Source of the DNA: Malus domestica
Lineage: Eukaryota; Streptophyta; Magnoliopsida; Rosales; Rosaceae
Assembly (NCBI RefSeq): GCF_042453785.1
Contig: NC_091665.1
Coordinates: forward strand, 27,080,501-27,144,500
Direction: 5' to 3'
DNA length: 64,000 bases
Shown here: positions 12,306 through 24,386 of the stretch, piece after piece
Layout of the letters: every line of letters starts with the position of its first letter
Numbering within the stretch: position 1 is the first letter of the stretch
The notes under the pieces: generated by a model
The model's input: only the letters and a program-made list of their open reading frames with translations
Told to the model about the DNA's origin: nothing
Databases searched by the model: none
Translations under genes and position numbers: made by a program

Positions 12306-15300
12306 TCAGTTGTATTTAGATTTGTAGTTGTTCAGGCAGAACCAACTCTGAGCCCTTTTCAGCAATCGAGCATCGACTGGAAGACTTGCTGAGTGTTCAG
12401 TATCAGTATCAGTATCAGAACCATCTATACAGAGTGAACTTTCAATTTCACACAGGTCACTTGCATTAGATGTCCTTTCAGCTGAACCACCACTTGAAGA
12501 TATCCCATTTGCAGTGGGGAAAGCACTTCAGGTTGTTGAATGCTACTAGTGTTTCCCTTTTTGAGTTTCTTAGTCTTCCCGATTACTTTTCTCCTCGTCT
12601 GTCCAGATGTAATCCACGAAGATAACCCCACAGCTCCAAGTAGCAGCAGCACAATACGATAATCTTGTGTCAATTCAAAAAGCAACAGACTCCTGCAAGA
12701 CTAGCACCCATTCCAACCTGAAAATGGAATCTCTCCGATTGTCAACTCCATCCAGATTTTGGGATACCTTCAGAATTTAGCAGACAAATACCAGAAAGAG
12801 AAATAATATATTCACCGAGAAAAGTTTGGACTTTTCAAGTTTACCATGGAGAATGATATTATGTACACTCCATGTCAATTGCCAAAAGACCATTCGACAC
12901 TTTAGAACTAATACAATTGCAGGAAACACATTCTACTTCTAAAAAGAAAGGTATCTGCCCCTGAAGGTAATGGCCATAGGTTTCTGGATAATAACATTCA
13001 AATGTGACTTTTGTTCTCAGAAATTATCAAAAATAGGAAAACAAAAACATTATTTCAATTTTGAAGGTAAACTATCGTCTAAATATGAAAATGACATAGA
13101 ACAGTACCAGGCTGTATGCTTGCGGTGATGCTACTTCCAATATGGAAAAGATGAAGTATAGGATTGGACTGACAACTGCAGAACTGATGAATTTTCCATA
13201 TGTCATTCCTGTTGCTGCACCAGTTAAAAGTGATGGAGCATAGTAGCCTCCAACTAATCCAGAGGCTCGACACAATGAGGATGCACCTATCTTGACCACT
13301 ACCAACTGAAGAAACTGATCAGCTGAGAGGCCCTTTTCAAGTGGTCGAGATTCCAGCAAAATGTCAACATTCTCGAAACCCTGATAAAGAATTTCAGGAT
13401 ATGCCAATGCCATCAACCCAATAGCCAAGCCATCCTAATTGTGAAGATTGTCAACAAGTACCAACATGTATGATGTGCACTTTGATAAGGTTAACGAAAC
13501 CAAGCCACATAGGACACCCAGCAATAGATATAGCGGAAGCTCTGAAAATGATACAAATACGTCTCATTATTAAAACCGCAGCTTTAAACAATGACTTGAA
13601 CATCAACCTCTAGATATACTAAAGGTATGCCTGAAAAATTCATCCCAGTAGAGTGAATAAACTAGTGTTGTAACACAATCATATATGCTCAACTACCCAA
13701 ATAATGTGAAAATTCAGAAACCATATTCAGTAAAGGCAAATCACATTACCAGGAGCAAGTAAATACTCTGAGATTCCGTGCTGATGCCATAGTCAATTGC
13801 AGAAATTATTTAAATAAAAGAACCATTTTTTGTTCACTCGGCACATAAGTTTTTATATATATCATTTTGAAGAATCAACAGATAATTGATAGTGTACCAG
13901 CAGGTGAGCGGAAATCATAGTATGGGACCTTAAAGGCTGGTTCAGAACAAAGACCAGCTTCTGAAACTACAGAAGCTATCACAGCACTAAGTATGACCAT
14001 AGAAGTGGCATTCACAAGTGAAATGGATGAGGAATTAGGTGGTGATGGACTCTATGGGAAAGCAACAACCGGAAACAGCAGCATTAAACCCTGTCAAAAC
14101 AGAACAACAATTACAATGAGGGCATATATGTATTGATAATGGCAGCATAGATATACAGAAAACTGAATACCAACCAGAAGCAATTCCAGCAGCCACATGA
14201 GAGAGCCTTCTTTGTGAACTTTTATCAAACACAGCACCAATACCCTTGGCTATAGAAGTTCCAATCTCAACGCTAGGACCTCAGGACCTAACGAGTTCCC
14301 AGTCCCAAGTGTGACACAAGCAGCAATTGCCTTGACAAAAGGACACGATACTGCCTCGAGACCATCAAAAAACCGAAATAGGCATTCCCATTTTCACTAA
14401 TAAATTCTCTCCTTTTTCTCCTCCTTGCTCATTGCCATTGTTATCTTGTGAACCATCCTCAAGAGCATCTCGAAACAAGTTTATTATGGCAACAATCAAA
14501 CTGTTAAGGGTAATAGAGGATCATCGTATCACAGTGCACTCAAGGCACCAGATTAGTGCTTACCATAGTGGTTAAGTAATTAGTAGATAAGACTGTTATG
14601 TAAGATTGGTGACTAGGCAATAGACAGTTATTTATATGTCGATATCCTTTTGTATGGTGCATTGTGAAAGTTAATGAGAATCATTCTTCACATATTCATT
14701 CTATCTCTACAAATTCTCTCTCTCTCTCTCTCTCTCTCTTGATTACTGCACAAACCTCCAGAAGCTGGAACCAGAATCACCTGCTTCTACGTATCTCCCA
14801 TGTACTCCTTTCTCAGCCACGAAGCTCCCCGTTGCGGCATCCGACCCCAGAACACATCACGTATCTCATGAACCTTCCCATTCGTGCCAAAATCTCAGAA
14901 AAGCTCAAAACTTTACGTATAAGCAAGCAAGAAAAAAGCAAAGAAAAAATGGGTAATGAGTGACGGAACCTGAGGTTCCGACCCAAATTGGAAATGGGGG
15001 AGTAGCCCGACTCCTTATAAAAGCTCAAAACTTTGCAAACAAGCAAGCAAGAAAAGGAAAAATGGACAATTGAGTAATGGATAAAAATCAAACATACAGA
15101 GTAGTTGAAGAGGACGACGCCGATTCCGGTGAGCAGACCCACCAAGCTCGACGACAGCACTTTCGTCCAGTTCCCTCGGCCACGGCCTTGTGCTCTGTTT
15201 TCATCTTCCCCTTCTTCTGCTTTGTCATCGTCATCGTCATCGTTTTGTTGTTTTTGTTGCTGGGTTTGTTGGTTTTGAGGGAGGGAGAAAGGAGGTCTGA

Positions 15301-15519
15301 GAGTCAGATCTCTGCCATCTTCATCTTCCCCTTCTTCGTGTACCCAGCACTGGCATTTTTGGTGTTAATTGTTCTTGTTTGGGTGTTTGATGTGGGAGAG
15401 AATAGGAGGAGGGTTTTTCCCGGCGGTGATGAAGACGGAGGAGGTGGGGAGGCCAGGGGACATAAATGGCGGTGGAAGTGGGCGTTGGGGAAGCGCCGTA
15501 AGCAGTCCAGGACTCCCAT
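12306..15519 (-). pseudogene. CLC-type anion channel/transporter (plastid CLC-e/f-like), degenerate
   Basis: CLC proteins move chloride or other anions across membranes; this branch sits in plastids or Golgi. Visible on the minus strand are: a Ser/Pro-rich transit-like start (15304-15519); a first helix SSSLVGLLTGIGVVLF (about 15110-15160); HEIRDVFWG and GASWLR (14840-14890); ILVPASGGL (about 14765) continuing beyond a solo LTR as IVAIINLFRDAL; the pore motif around 14270-14290; SMVILSAVIASVVSEAG (13955-14005); LPLYLLLGVLCGL (about 13500-13545); then GLVGGYYAPSLLTGAATG in exon 13085-13437; and a C-terminus ending at 12306. Lesions: a frame break near 15335, TAG for a Trp near 14800, the solo LTR, a 1-base loss in the GPEGPSVE motif (about 14280), a frameshift near 14035, and a deletion plus frameshift near 12680. 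Certainly non-functional. Confidence 0.88.
14502..14750 (+). mobile_element. 249-bp solo LTR inside a channel exon
   Basis: Starts TGTTAAGGG, ends GATTACTGCA, and is flanked by the perfect 5-bp duplication CAAAC (14497-14501 and 14751-14755). Across the duplication the channel exon reads continuously from VPASGGL into IVAIINLF. Contains a CT-dinucleotide run (about 14716-14740), as in many copia LTRs. No internal region is present, so it is a recombined solo LTR. Confidence 0.88.
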
Positions 15520-17223
15520 TAGCTGCTGCTACACCAGTTGAGCCAACTGTTCAGTCCAATCACGACCAGCTAATGGATAAATGTCTCACAAAATAATTCA
15601 GTAATATTCATATTAATATAAAATAATATACGCTATTTTCCTTTTCTTTTCATATTAACCAAATCAAGAGTTATCTTTTAATAGTAAGTTATTAAATATA
15701 GTCCATGATTGGAAAACTACACTTGATGTATCAGATCGTGTTTTCGGTATGCTGAAACATAAATTGACATGTACTTGATAAAATTTGAGAAATTCGTCTC
15801 AGTGATTGAGACATTTTTGCTACAACTAAGAACAAAAGAAGCTCCCACAACTGAGTTGCCCACTTCAATCTAGAGTGGCCGACGACATACGCCAAACTAA
15901 CATATACACTTACAAAAAAATGGAAACTAGACAAGGTTGTAGCTCCAATAAAGAATGCATTACATTATGTGTCAATGTTTACTAATTACATCAATTATTA
16001 GGTCGGTTCTTTGATTTTGATCTGAAACATGGTACTACTTCAAAGATCCCTAATGTTTTATTTAATAGACCTTTCCATGCACATCATGTAATGCAAGAAG
16101 TTTCAGGGACTAATTAAATAGCGAAAATGAGGTGATCACAAAAGGGATCAATCAAAATGCCTTAATTGTACCAACTAATGAAGTTATTTGAAGGGTTTAT
16201 AATCATATTTAGAATGCTAATCATTGATCGTCTCCTTAAAAAAAAAAGGATGTGAAACCAACGAAATGTGAACACAACACCGTCGTGGACATGAGCTGTT
16301 TGTTGGCCATGATAAGAGTAGTTAATCTATATGGGTGTGTATAGATTATCAATTAAGTTTCTTCTTTAGACGGAGATCGATGTCTAAATGTACATCTACG
16401 ATTTACAATCTCACAATTTAATATGTCAAATATCCGACAAACAAATAACTCTGATTTCTAAATTGTAGCTTCCTTCTCAATCTCTCATTAATTTGCACCT
16501 TTCTATATGTGCACCTTCTCAATCTCTCATTAAGTTGACAAATCGAAAACATAAATAGATTAACTTGCAAACCAACTCTGATTTCTAAATTGTATTTGTT
16601 GTAGTAGTGCCTAATGGGCCGGGCTCATGAGGACCAGTGGCAATTTTGAAATATCACAACAAATACAGTACCATTTTTGTCACAAAAAATCGAAACGAAA
16701 AATGGATTAACGACAATCGTTTTTCTAACTCAAACCATCGGCATCTCTCAATGTCTCCGTCGTCTTCTGATTTTCCTCCGAATCGGAGAAGAAAGGCAAC
16801 CAAATCATGGTCCTCCGAATTCGTGGTTTTCTGATTCTTCCCGGTGCTCCTTATTGTTATGAACCCAATTTGTAATTGAGGTTTATGCTTTTAGTAAAGA
16901 GTCAAATTAGTTGTAATTGAGGGTTTTTACTGATTATTAGGGGAATTTGATAGAAATGCCAGCTGCAGTCACACTTCATATATAAGAGCACCTACTCTTT
17001 GGTTTGAAAGGAGAACAGAATTTTACAAAACAAATCAATACAAAAATATTGGAGCTCTGCTCCTTTTATCTTCCTCCTTCCTTCTCTTCTATGTGCAATA
17101 GTAAAGGTTTGAGTTAGGGTTTGAGATTTGGGTTCTAACATATGCGTACTGCAGCCTGAGCGCGAGGCGCTCTCGATTGATTCCATGGTCTGATCTTCCG
17201 CGAATCGCAATCGGACGGTGGCG
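15520..17223. other. Spacer between channel and EH pseudogenes
   Basis: AT-rich, no gene seen. A 5' region that could have driven the EH gene lies at about 17000-17223. Most of the stretch from 15745 on is repeated at 42450-43570. Confidence 0.5.
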
Positions 17224-17376
17224 ATGGCGTCGACGCAGAACCAATCGGCGCATGTGGATCTCTTCGATGCGTATTTCCGACGGGCCGATTTGGACCCCGA
17301 TGGCCGGATTAGTGGCAATGAAGCCGTCGCTTTCTTCCAGTGCTCTGGTCACCCAAACAGGTCCTTTGCGCAGGTA

Positions 17377-17412
<36 letters not shown>

Positions 17413-18830
17413 GCTTGAGTATATATGTATAATTGGATGTGTGTGTATGATTATATTTGTGTTTCGAATCAGATTGATTTTGAATTTGTAGTCTAATTGT
17501 AGTACTGTGAACTCGGGATGTCTTAATTCTCTAATCTAAGCTGAGATTTTTATTTAGTAGAAAATAAGTAGATGATGAATTTATCTAGTGTTAGTATAAA
17601 TGCGGAACTGATGTATCCGTTTGACCTGAGGTGGTAAGCAGACTTTAGAAATGTGTTATATGTCCCAAGGATTGATCGAGGATTGTTTATTACAGTAGAA
17701 TTGTGCAGTAGTGAAAACCTGCAGCATAAGATGACTATGGAGTAGTTAGGATTGTCGCATACAGGGGAAATGTTCTTGGGTTAGGATCATATCGACAAAT
17801 AGGTTCTTGAAGCTGTATACTTGTTTTGCTGAAGGAAATTCCGTATAAAATGATAACCAGGGGCATATTATGTTAAATATTGATTATATGAATGCACTTT
17901 CTCATTAGCTTGAATTGTTGAACATAACAGGCTTAATCAAGCATATTTTTCTGCGAGATGCCTTGCTGCTGGATGTTCATTCGTTGCATGATGTGTTCGT
18001 ATTTTGATGTAAAAACTTACATATGCCATAGATATTTTGTAGATATAAAATTTAATTTGTGATTGGGAGTAATCTTTTGCGGGCCAATTGACATACGAAC
18101 ATCCATAAATATATACTATTAAATTGAGTCATGTCTAAATGTGCAGTCTAGATTGATAGAATGACTACCCATCATGCCACATTATCTTTGATGGAGCGGT
18201 TTAGGGAGGGACGCCCTCTTCCAGCAGTGCTACCAAGCAATGTTATGCTTGATTTATCCAATATTTGTCAACCTGCAAATAATTACTCCAATGCTGGCAA
18301 TGTAGCCTGGAGACCTGCTTCTGGTATTCATCCATAAACAAATCACTTATTTTTTGAAACATGTCTTCCTTTGATGTAGAATAGTTTCTTATTTTTCACT
18401 TTAAAAGGCTTTCAACAACAGCAACTGATGCCTGGTCCTGGTGCTCGGCACATGGCACCCCCAGCTGGAGGAAGGCCACCGAAGACAGTTGCTCCTTCTC
18501 ATGCTGAGGAAAAGCAGCAGGCCAATTAGTGGAAACCCAGAGTACCAGAATTGGAGAAACATCTTTTAAAGCAACTGAGTACAGAGGAGGTTAACTCACT
18601 GAACATAAAGTTCAAAGAAGCAACCGAAGCTGATAAAAAAGGTACTTAGAACTTTAATGTTTACCCAATTTTCTCATCTTGAGCAGCAAAGTTATGTGTG
18701 CATGTTACTTCCTGATAAGTGTCGAATCATAACAAATATCCCAGAGACTTGAAGAAAGAAATCTTGGATGCTAGAGAGAAAATTGAATATTTCCGGGTCA
18801 AAATGCAGTTCAGCCATCGAACTTGTAATG
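17224..18830 (+). pseudogene. EH-domain (EPS15/AtEH-like) endocytosis protein gene, decayed
   Basis: EH proteins bind NPF motifs and act in endocytosis at the plasma membrane. Exon 1 (17224-17373, 50 codons, GT donor) encodes an EH half-domain with the EF-hand-like loop DLDPDGRISGNEAV. At 18190-18330 follows EGRPLPAVLPSNVM with AWRPASG. At 18410-18640 comes a Q/P-rich linker, then WKPRVPELEKHLLKQLSTEE. At 18755-18810 come coiled-coil residues EILDAREKIEYFRVKMQ. The rest of the EH domain (exons between 17.4 and 18.1 kb) and the whole C-terminus are missing, and TAG interrupts the linker (about 18528-18530). Length is far below the family's ~1000-1200 aa. Confidence 0.82.
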
Positions 18831-19467
18831 TATCTTTTGTATTTCATTTCTTTGTGTATGCATCTCGCTTTTTCTTCATTATTTTCTTCCTTTAGCTTGT
18901 AGCGCGACGTATAATTTTCCCCCTTAATTTTGGAATGTTCCTAGTCCTATCGAAGCAAAGAGCCCTATAGTTTTATCGTTGTTACAAATTCGGTGATTGT
19001 ATTATTAAACTGGGTCTGTGCCTTTCTTTTTTCAGCCTTAATTTGCTGTAATTTTTTTACCCTCTCTAATAAAATTTGTTTCCCTGATCTTTGTTTGGTG
19101 CAAACAAGAACATTGAGTTTTGCCGGTGTTAGTCCAATCGGGCCATTCATATTTTTGGCTCATTGCAGTTCAGCCATTGAACAATCGCATATTTTTGTCG
19201 TGTTGAATGTTCAAACTATCGCCCTTGGTTGTGAGATTTTTACTTTGCCCTGGCATGGTGTGTTAATTAATGTCTATGTTTATGATATAAAGGTAAATCA
19301 AGTTTTAAAGATAACAAATAGGCTATTATACACTTCCATAACTAGCGCTTTATAATGTATAAAGCATAAACAATACCAAAATAATAAAGTCCTTGCCTAG
19401 TTGTTGTCTTATTTCTTGGTCAGACAAGTGAGCTATCAAAGTACAAATTTGCCTTAAAAAGTTTTTC
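18831..19467. other. Spacer between EH pseudogene and TNL gene
   Basis: No gene seen. It should hold the 3' UTR of the minus-strand TNL gene. A piece near 19266-19310 seems to reappear, reshuffled, at 44838-44884. Confidence 0.5.
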
Positions 19468-22400
19468 CTAATCACTTTCATTTGCTTCAGACTCATCACT
19501 TGATCCACCACCTTTGGAATCATCATCTTGTCTTGTTTCTTCGGCATACAATTTGAATTTCTCAGCATCTTCGGCATACAATGGGCATATACCACAGCTT
19601 TCCACCTTCATTCTCCTCGGGCAGAAGAAGATAACAGAGGCCTCTTTGGCAAGTTTGTAAACATCAGGGGAGCAGTTTTTTCCTACCTCTTCACTTCTAA
19701 AGGCCTCATTCCACACATGCACGTGATGTTGGTCAACACTGTCGTCGTATCTTATGCCTGGGATAATGTACTCAGAACTGAACAGTTCATGGCTTTCACC
19801 CATGAATTTGACAATGAAATTAGCTTTTACCCTCGAGGGATAATTCGTCATATTTGAAACCCAAGAAACAACAAGAGAGAGAGCGAAACCAAATAAACCT
19901 GTTCGAAACCAATCTGGACAAAGCTCGATGTCTACTGAAGATCCCTCATTTTGATAGCTGAACCAATTTGGAATTTCTTTTCCTGGACATGCAATCTTAA
20001 TCTGAGGCCAGGGATTATGAGGCGCCTTCCTCGCCATTCGCATAATTGTAATCTGTGCTTCATCCATTATGTTGCTCCTTGAATTATTATCCAATTCTGG
20101 GCAATTAGTAAAAACTCTGAAACAATAATGAGGTTTATCCCAACCTTGTGTGAGTGCTGTCCTTGAACTTGACACTTTCTTCAGCGACGTGCAGCCTTCA
20201 GCACTAACATTACATAGCGCTGGGAGCTCTGGTATAGATTGAAGCTGATCGCACGAAAATAAGTCGAGTACAGACAACCGAGAAGCTTGTTTGATGCTTG
20301 CTGGTATTTCCAATATACCGCTGAAGCTGAGATCTAGTTCTTCTAAAGAGAGAAAACCGACAGAGCTGGAAGGCAATTTTTCAAGTCTATGACAACCATA
20401 AAAGCTGAGACGTTTAAGATTGGTTAAACTGTAGATACTTGTTGGGACATCCTTAAGTTGCTTGCAGAAAATAAGGTCTAAATCTTGAAGCCTATTTAGA
20501 TTTCCAATAGACGAAGGAAGCATTTCGACAGCTGTCCGCCCCAAATTAAGAGACACCAAATGTTCCATTGGCTTCAAGATTTCAGGGAATTTGGAAAATC
20601 TAGAGCACCAGGAGAGATCAAGACTCTCAAGACATTTCAACTTACAGATTGATGAGGATAGCTCTGTAACTGCTGTTCCCCTTAAACTTAAGGACTTCAA
20701 CTGTTCCATTGGCTCCCAAATCTCTGGGAGGTTTTCAACGTTATAGCACATATCAAGATTGAGTTTCTTGAGATTTCCTGGCATCTCTGGAAGATACTTG
20801 AGACTGCAGCCTCCAAGATGAAGATGAGTAAGCTTGTCAAGATGTTGAAAGTACGAAGGAATTTCAACCAAACTTTTACACCAACTGAGATTTATCTTCA
20901 CAATTTTTAGACTCCCAGAGAGATTTGGAACTTCAGTTAGATTACTAGAGAAAGACAGATCGATAACTTGTAAGTTGACAAGTATCTGCAACAAATTAAA
21001 TAGAAATATAAAGAATTAATATAATTTCTACACTTGACATTATACAAGAATTAAAGTAGGCATATAACATAATATACCTGTTCTTCTTTCCAAAGCTTCT
21101 TAACTTCGCTATGTGGCATATGAAGCTCAACTAGATTTTCCGGAGTAAAATTTGATGGCAAAGATTCTAGTGGATATCCTTTCCATTCAAGATAACGAAG
21201 AGAATTGGGAAAGTCTAGAGAATTGGGAAGGTCTAGAGAATTGGGAAGGTCTAGAAGGTCTGGAGAATTGGGAAGGTCTAGATAACCGGTGAATACGTCG
21301 CCACCACCCACAATTAGCATTATTAGGTTAGACATCTTTTTGAAGCCTACATGTTTCAATGATCGCTCTTGAAGATTAAACGACTCTATGGCTTCAACAT
21401 TTGGAGTTTCCTGAGAATAAAAAGAAAGTTTAAATGTGAATATATATGTTTTCAACATGTTAAAATGTAACGCACATTTGGAACAAAGAGTATTGGCAAT
21501 GGTAATCATGTACAAGTGTCTTAGTCTAGTCAAATATCCAACATAATTGCATCCTCCTCTACTTGTCTAAATAAACAAACATTTGTTCATATTCCAAACA
21601 CTTCCTAACACAATAAATATTCAATCAAATTCATCTTTTAACAATCTCACTTCTTTATTATAAATTAGTTTTACTTTGTTCTGTTATCATCTCAAGTTTG
21701 TAATTTTTATTTTCTAAAAAAATGAAAAGAAAAAAAATTGAATGCATTTGGCTCTTACCGTGATACTGCTCAATACACAACAGACATCCTCATCATTGAA
21801 CAACCTACTCCGTTTACCAGGATCTTTAATACCTTGTTCTTGAACAATTTTCCATCCCATTTCTTGTAGCAAATCGTGCATCTCTATGGTTTCCCTTCCC
21901 ATTTCTGAATCAATTGATATGAGAGACATCTCAATGAGAATTCTAATTCCAGATGTCGCAAAGAATCCACGAACTTCTAACATTCGTTTTACCTCAACCA
22001 CAGACTTCCCTTTATGAAAACATGCTATATCCAGAAATATCTCCTTTTCATTTTCTCTCAATCTATCATAACTTATTCTCAACACTTTATGAATATCTTC
22101 ATTGGGAAATCGTTTCAATTTGTTGAATTCATCTTCCCATTCTTCTTTGCTCTTGCAATTGAAGAACAAGGACCCCAGAACTGTAAGAGCTAAAGGAACG
22201 CCTTTGGCATAAGCCACCACCTTTTCTGCCAACTCCTTATAATCTGTCCTACGCGTACTGTTATTCTTGAAAGCACGCAAACAGAAGAGCTCAAGAGCGT
22301 CATCTGGTTTTAGTACCTCAACCTCATAGATATTATCCTCATCAACAGTTTTCCCAAATATGCCCCTATCTCTAGTTGTGATAATGATTCTACTTCCAGT

Positions 22401-23507
22401 GCCATACTGAAGACGATCGCCAGCTAAACGTTCCATTTGCATTGAACTACTCACATCATCAAGAACAATGAGAACCTTTGTGCGGCTGAGCCTTTTTCGA
22501 ACACCAGGTGCTCCTATGGATAGACCTTCTTCCTTTAATATCTCCTTAAGAAGTGTTTTTTCCAAGTGATCTAGTCCATCTGCTTTTTCTGAGTTCTCCC
22601 TAACATTCTTAACAAAACAAGAAGCTTCGAATTTAGACGAGAGTTTGTGAAATATAGTTTCAGCAAGGGTGGTCTTGCCAATACCACCCATGCCCCAAAT
22701 ACCGACAGTGATGCAAGCATCCGATGAATGAATGCCTAATAGCGATTCGACCTGCTCGATGCGGCTTTCAATTCCAACAAAGCCCTTTAAATCGCAGGAT
22801 GATGCAAAACACAATTTGGTCCAAATATCTTCAACAACTTTCTTAACTAAATCAGCATCCGTCCTGGCATATATATGTAGGAAAGTAATAGTTAGTCTTA
22901 AATATTTATACCTTACAAAATCTTAGCACAATAAAATCATCACAAGTTTAAAGAAAATTTATAATTTTATACAAGTTAAAAGAATTGGTTAGTTACCCAT
23001 AATCTTTTGAAACAAACCCAGATATATTTGCTACATTCTTCAAAGCATCCCTCCACTTGTGCACCTTGTCGATGCTGTTCTGGAAACGTTGTTCAAGTTG
23101 AGCAAATGCAACCTTATAACTCCTCCGTTGTTTTCGTACATGCGATGGAAGGGTCTCGTAAAAAATGGGTATAACCAACTGGCCATGTTTTCGCTCGCAT
23201 TCTAGGATATGCACAAGCTCATCCAAACACCACGTGGAAGAAGCGTAGTCTTTCGATAAAATGATCACCGAAATCACTGATTCCTTGATTGCTTTGAGAA
23301 GGGCAGGCTCGATTTTATCTCCTCTCTTAAGCTCGTTATCAATAAAGGTCGTGATTTTTTTCTCACGTAAGGCAGCGTGGAGGTGGCTGGTGAAAGTACG
23401 GCGGGTGTCCTCACCTCTGAAACTAATAAACACATCATACTTTTTTGTATCATCAGCATCAGCAGGAGCAGCAGTGGATGAAGAAGAAGAAGCGATATCC
23501 ACAACAT
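19468..23507 (-). CDS. TIR-NB-LRR (TNL) disease-resistance protein, start codon missing
   Basis: Intracellular immune receptors of this type sense pathogen effectors, and their TIR domain makes nucleotide signals. Exons: TIR 22997-23502, NB-ARC 21759-22863, 21078-21410, LRR plus tail 19468-20985; phases agree and give about 1153 residues. TIR: KKYDVFISFRGEDTRRTF and LSKDYASSTWCLDEL. NB-ARC: P-loop GMGGIGKTTLA, kinase-2 KVLIVLDDV, RNBS-B GTGSRIIITTRDR, GLPL-type GVPLALTVLG, MHDLLQEMGW. LRRs follow, then a post-LRR (C-JID) region with PGKEIPNWFSYQNEGSSVDIEL and an acidic end. Exon 3 has tandem LPNSLD copies (about 21200-21290). The codon where ATG is expected (23500-23502) is GTG, a stop lies six codons upstream, and no Met occurs in the whole TIR exon. 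Either a recent start loss or a start supplied by an upstream spliced exon. Confidence 0.9.
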
Positions 23508-23813
23508 CTAGTTTTCAGATCCAGCAAGAAGATGTAGTTGCAGAGAGATTAATTGTTAATTAAAGAGAGATAATATTATGACGTTGCAGGAATTAAGGAG
23601 AATTTACTTAGAATTGGCCTTTGAGTAGATGCACAAAGTTTCAATGGGTGAGAGATGAACGAAAGTAAAAAATGGGGCATAGGCACATATTTTCTTTAAA
23701 AAATATACTTCAAAGAAAGATATTCATATATTTGCAATCTTAATATGAACAGCGTCATCTCAGCATGTAAAACTACTAGTATTTGAAAACCATAAAATGA
23801 TATAAATGCAAAC

Positions 23814-24338
23814 CTTTTCTCCTTGCTTTGCTCCCCTCACAATCGGTATCATCATCGTCTCCTGATCGATTCCTGTAAGTGATGTTTTCGTTATGTTTCG
23901 TACAGTTAATCAGATTACCAAAAAAGGACGCAAAAAATAAACTTGAGACCTCTTTCTTCTGTTCTCTTCCTTCTTTTCTATTTCCATTTGCTCTTTCTCC
24001 TTCAATCTTTCGTAATTAAGTTTTTCAGAACATCTGTAAAGAGAACCGTTTAATCCAAACGTCAAAAGGAAGACAATTGATAAAGATGCAAACAAAACAA
24101 AGTGACATCCAGTCACTAGCCAAGAAATTAACAACATACATAACAAAAATTAATTAGCAATTTAAATGCCATCACAACATAACACCAAAACTTATTAATT
24201 AAAAATAAATGACAAAAAAAATACAGTAAGAGCCTTAAACAGTATCAATAAACACCAACTAACCTCTGACAAGTTACCAATTTGACAAGGGCTTGTTTAT
24301 TTTCTCCACCTTCAAAATAATATCCAAAACATTTACTT
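23814..24338 (-). pseudogene. Three exons of an FRA10AC1-like gene
   Basis: FRA10AC1 is a conserved nuclear protein linked to splicing complexes. Exon pieces: about 24264-24338 (YYFEGGENKQALVKLVTCQ), 23950-24033 (CSEKLNYERLKEKEQ and a KR-rich end) and 23814-23872 (SGDDDDTDCEGSKARRK). All donors are GT, acceptors AG, and phases agree (2, 2, 1). The first part of the gene and its last exon are absent. The left neighbour in transcription order is the TNL TIR exon; splicing the last piece to an AG at 23508-23509 would enter the TIR frame. Family call is from recalled similarity (GENKQALVKLVTC). Confidence 0.7.
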
Positions 24339-24386
24339 TTTTGTATCAGCAGCGGATGAAGAAGAAGAAGAAGAAGCCATATCCAT
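24333..24386 (-). pseudogene. Duplicated start of a TNL gene, 17 codons
   Basis: Reads MDMASSSSSSSAADTKK then stop. This parallels the TNL start at 23502, where the equivalent ATG is GTG. Upstream bases (24387-24450) also match 23503-23565. It breaks exactly before the TIR core and joins the FRA10AC1-like sequence in another frame. Confidence 0.75.

Noticed and set aside
15077..15541. 154-codon plus-strand frame with hydrophobic stretches
   Set aside because: It is the opposite strand of the CLC transit-like and first-helix exon.
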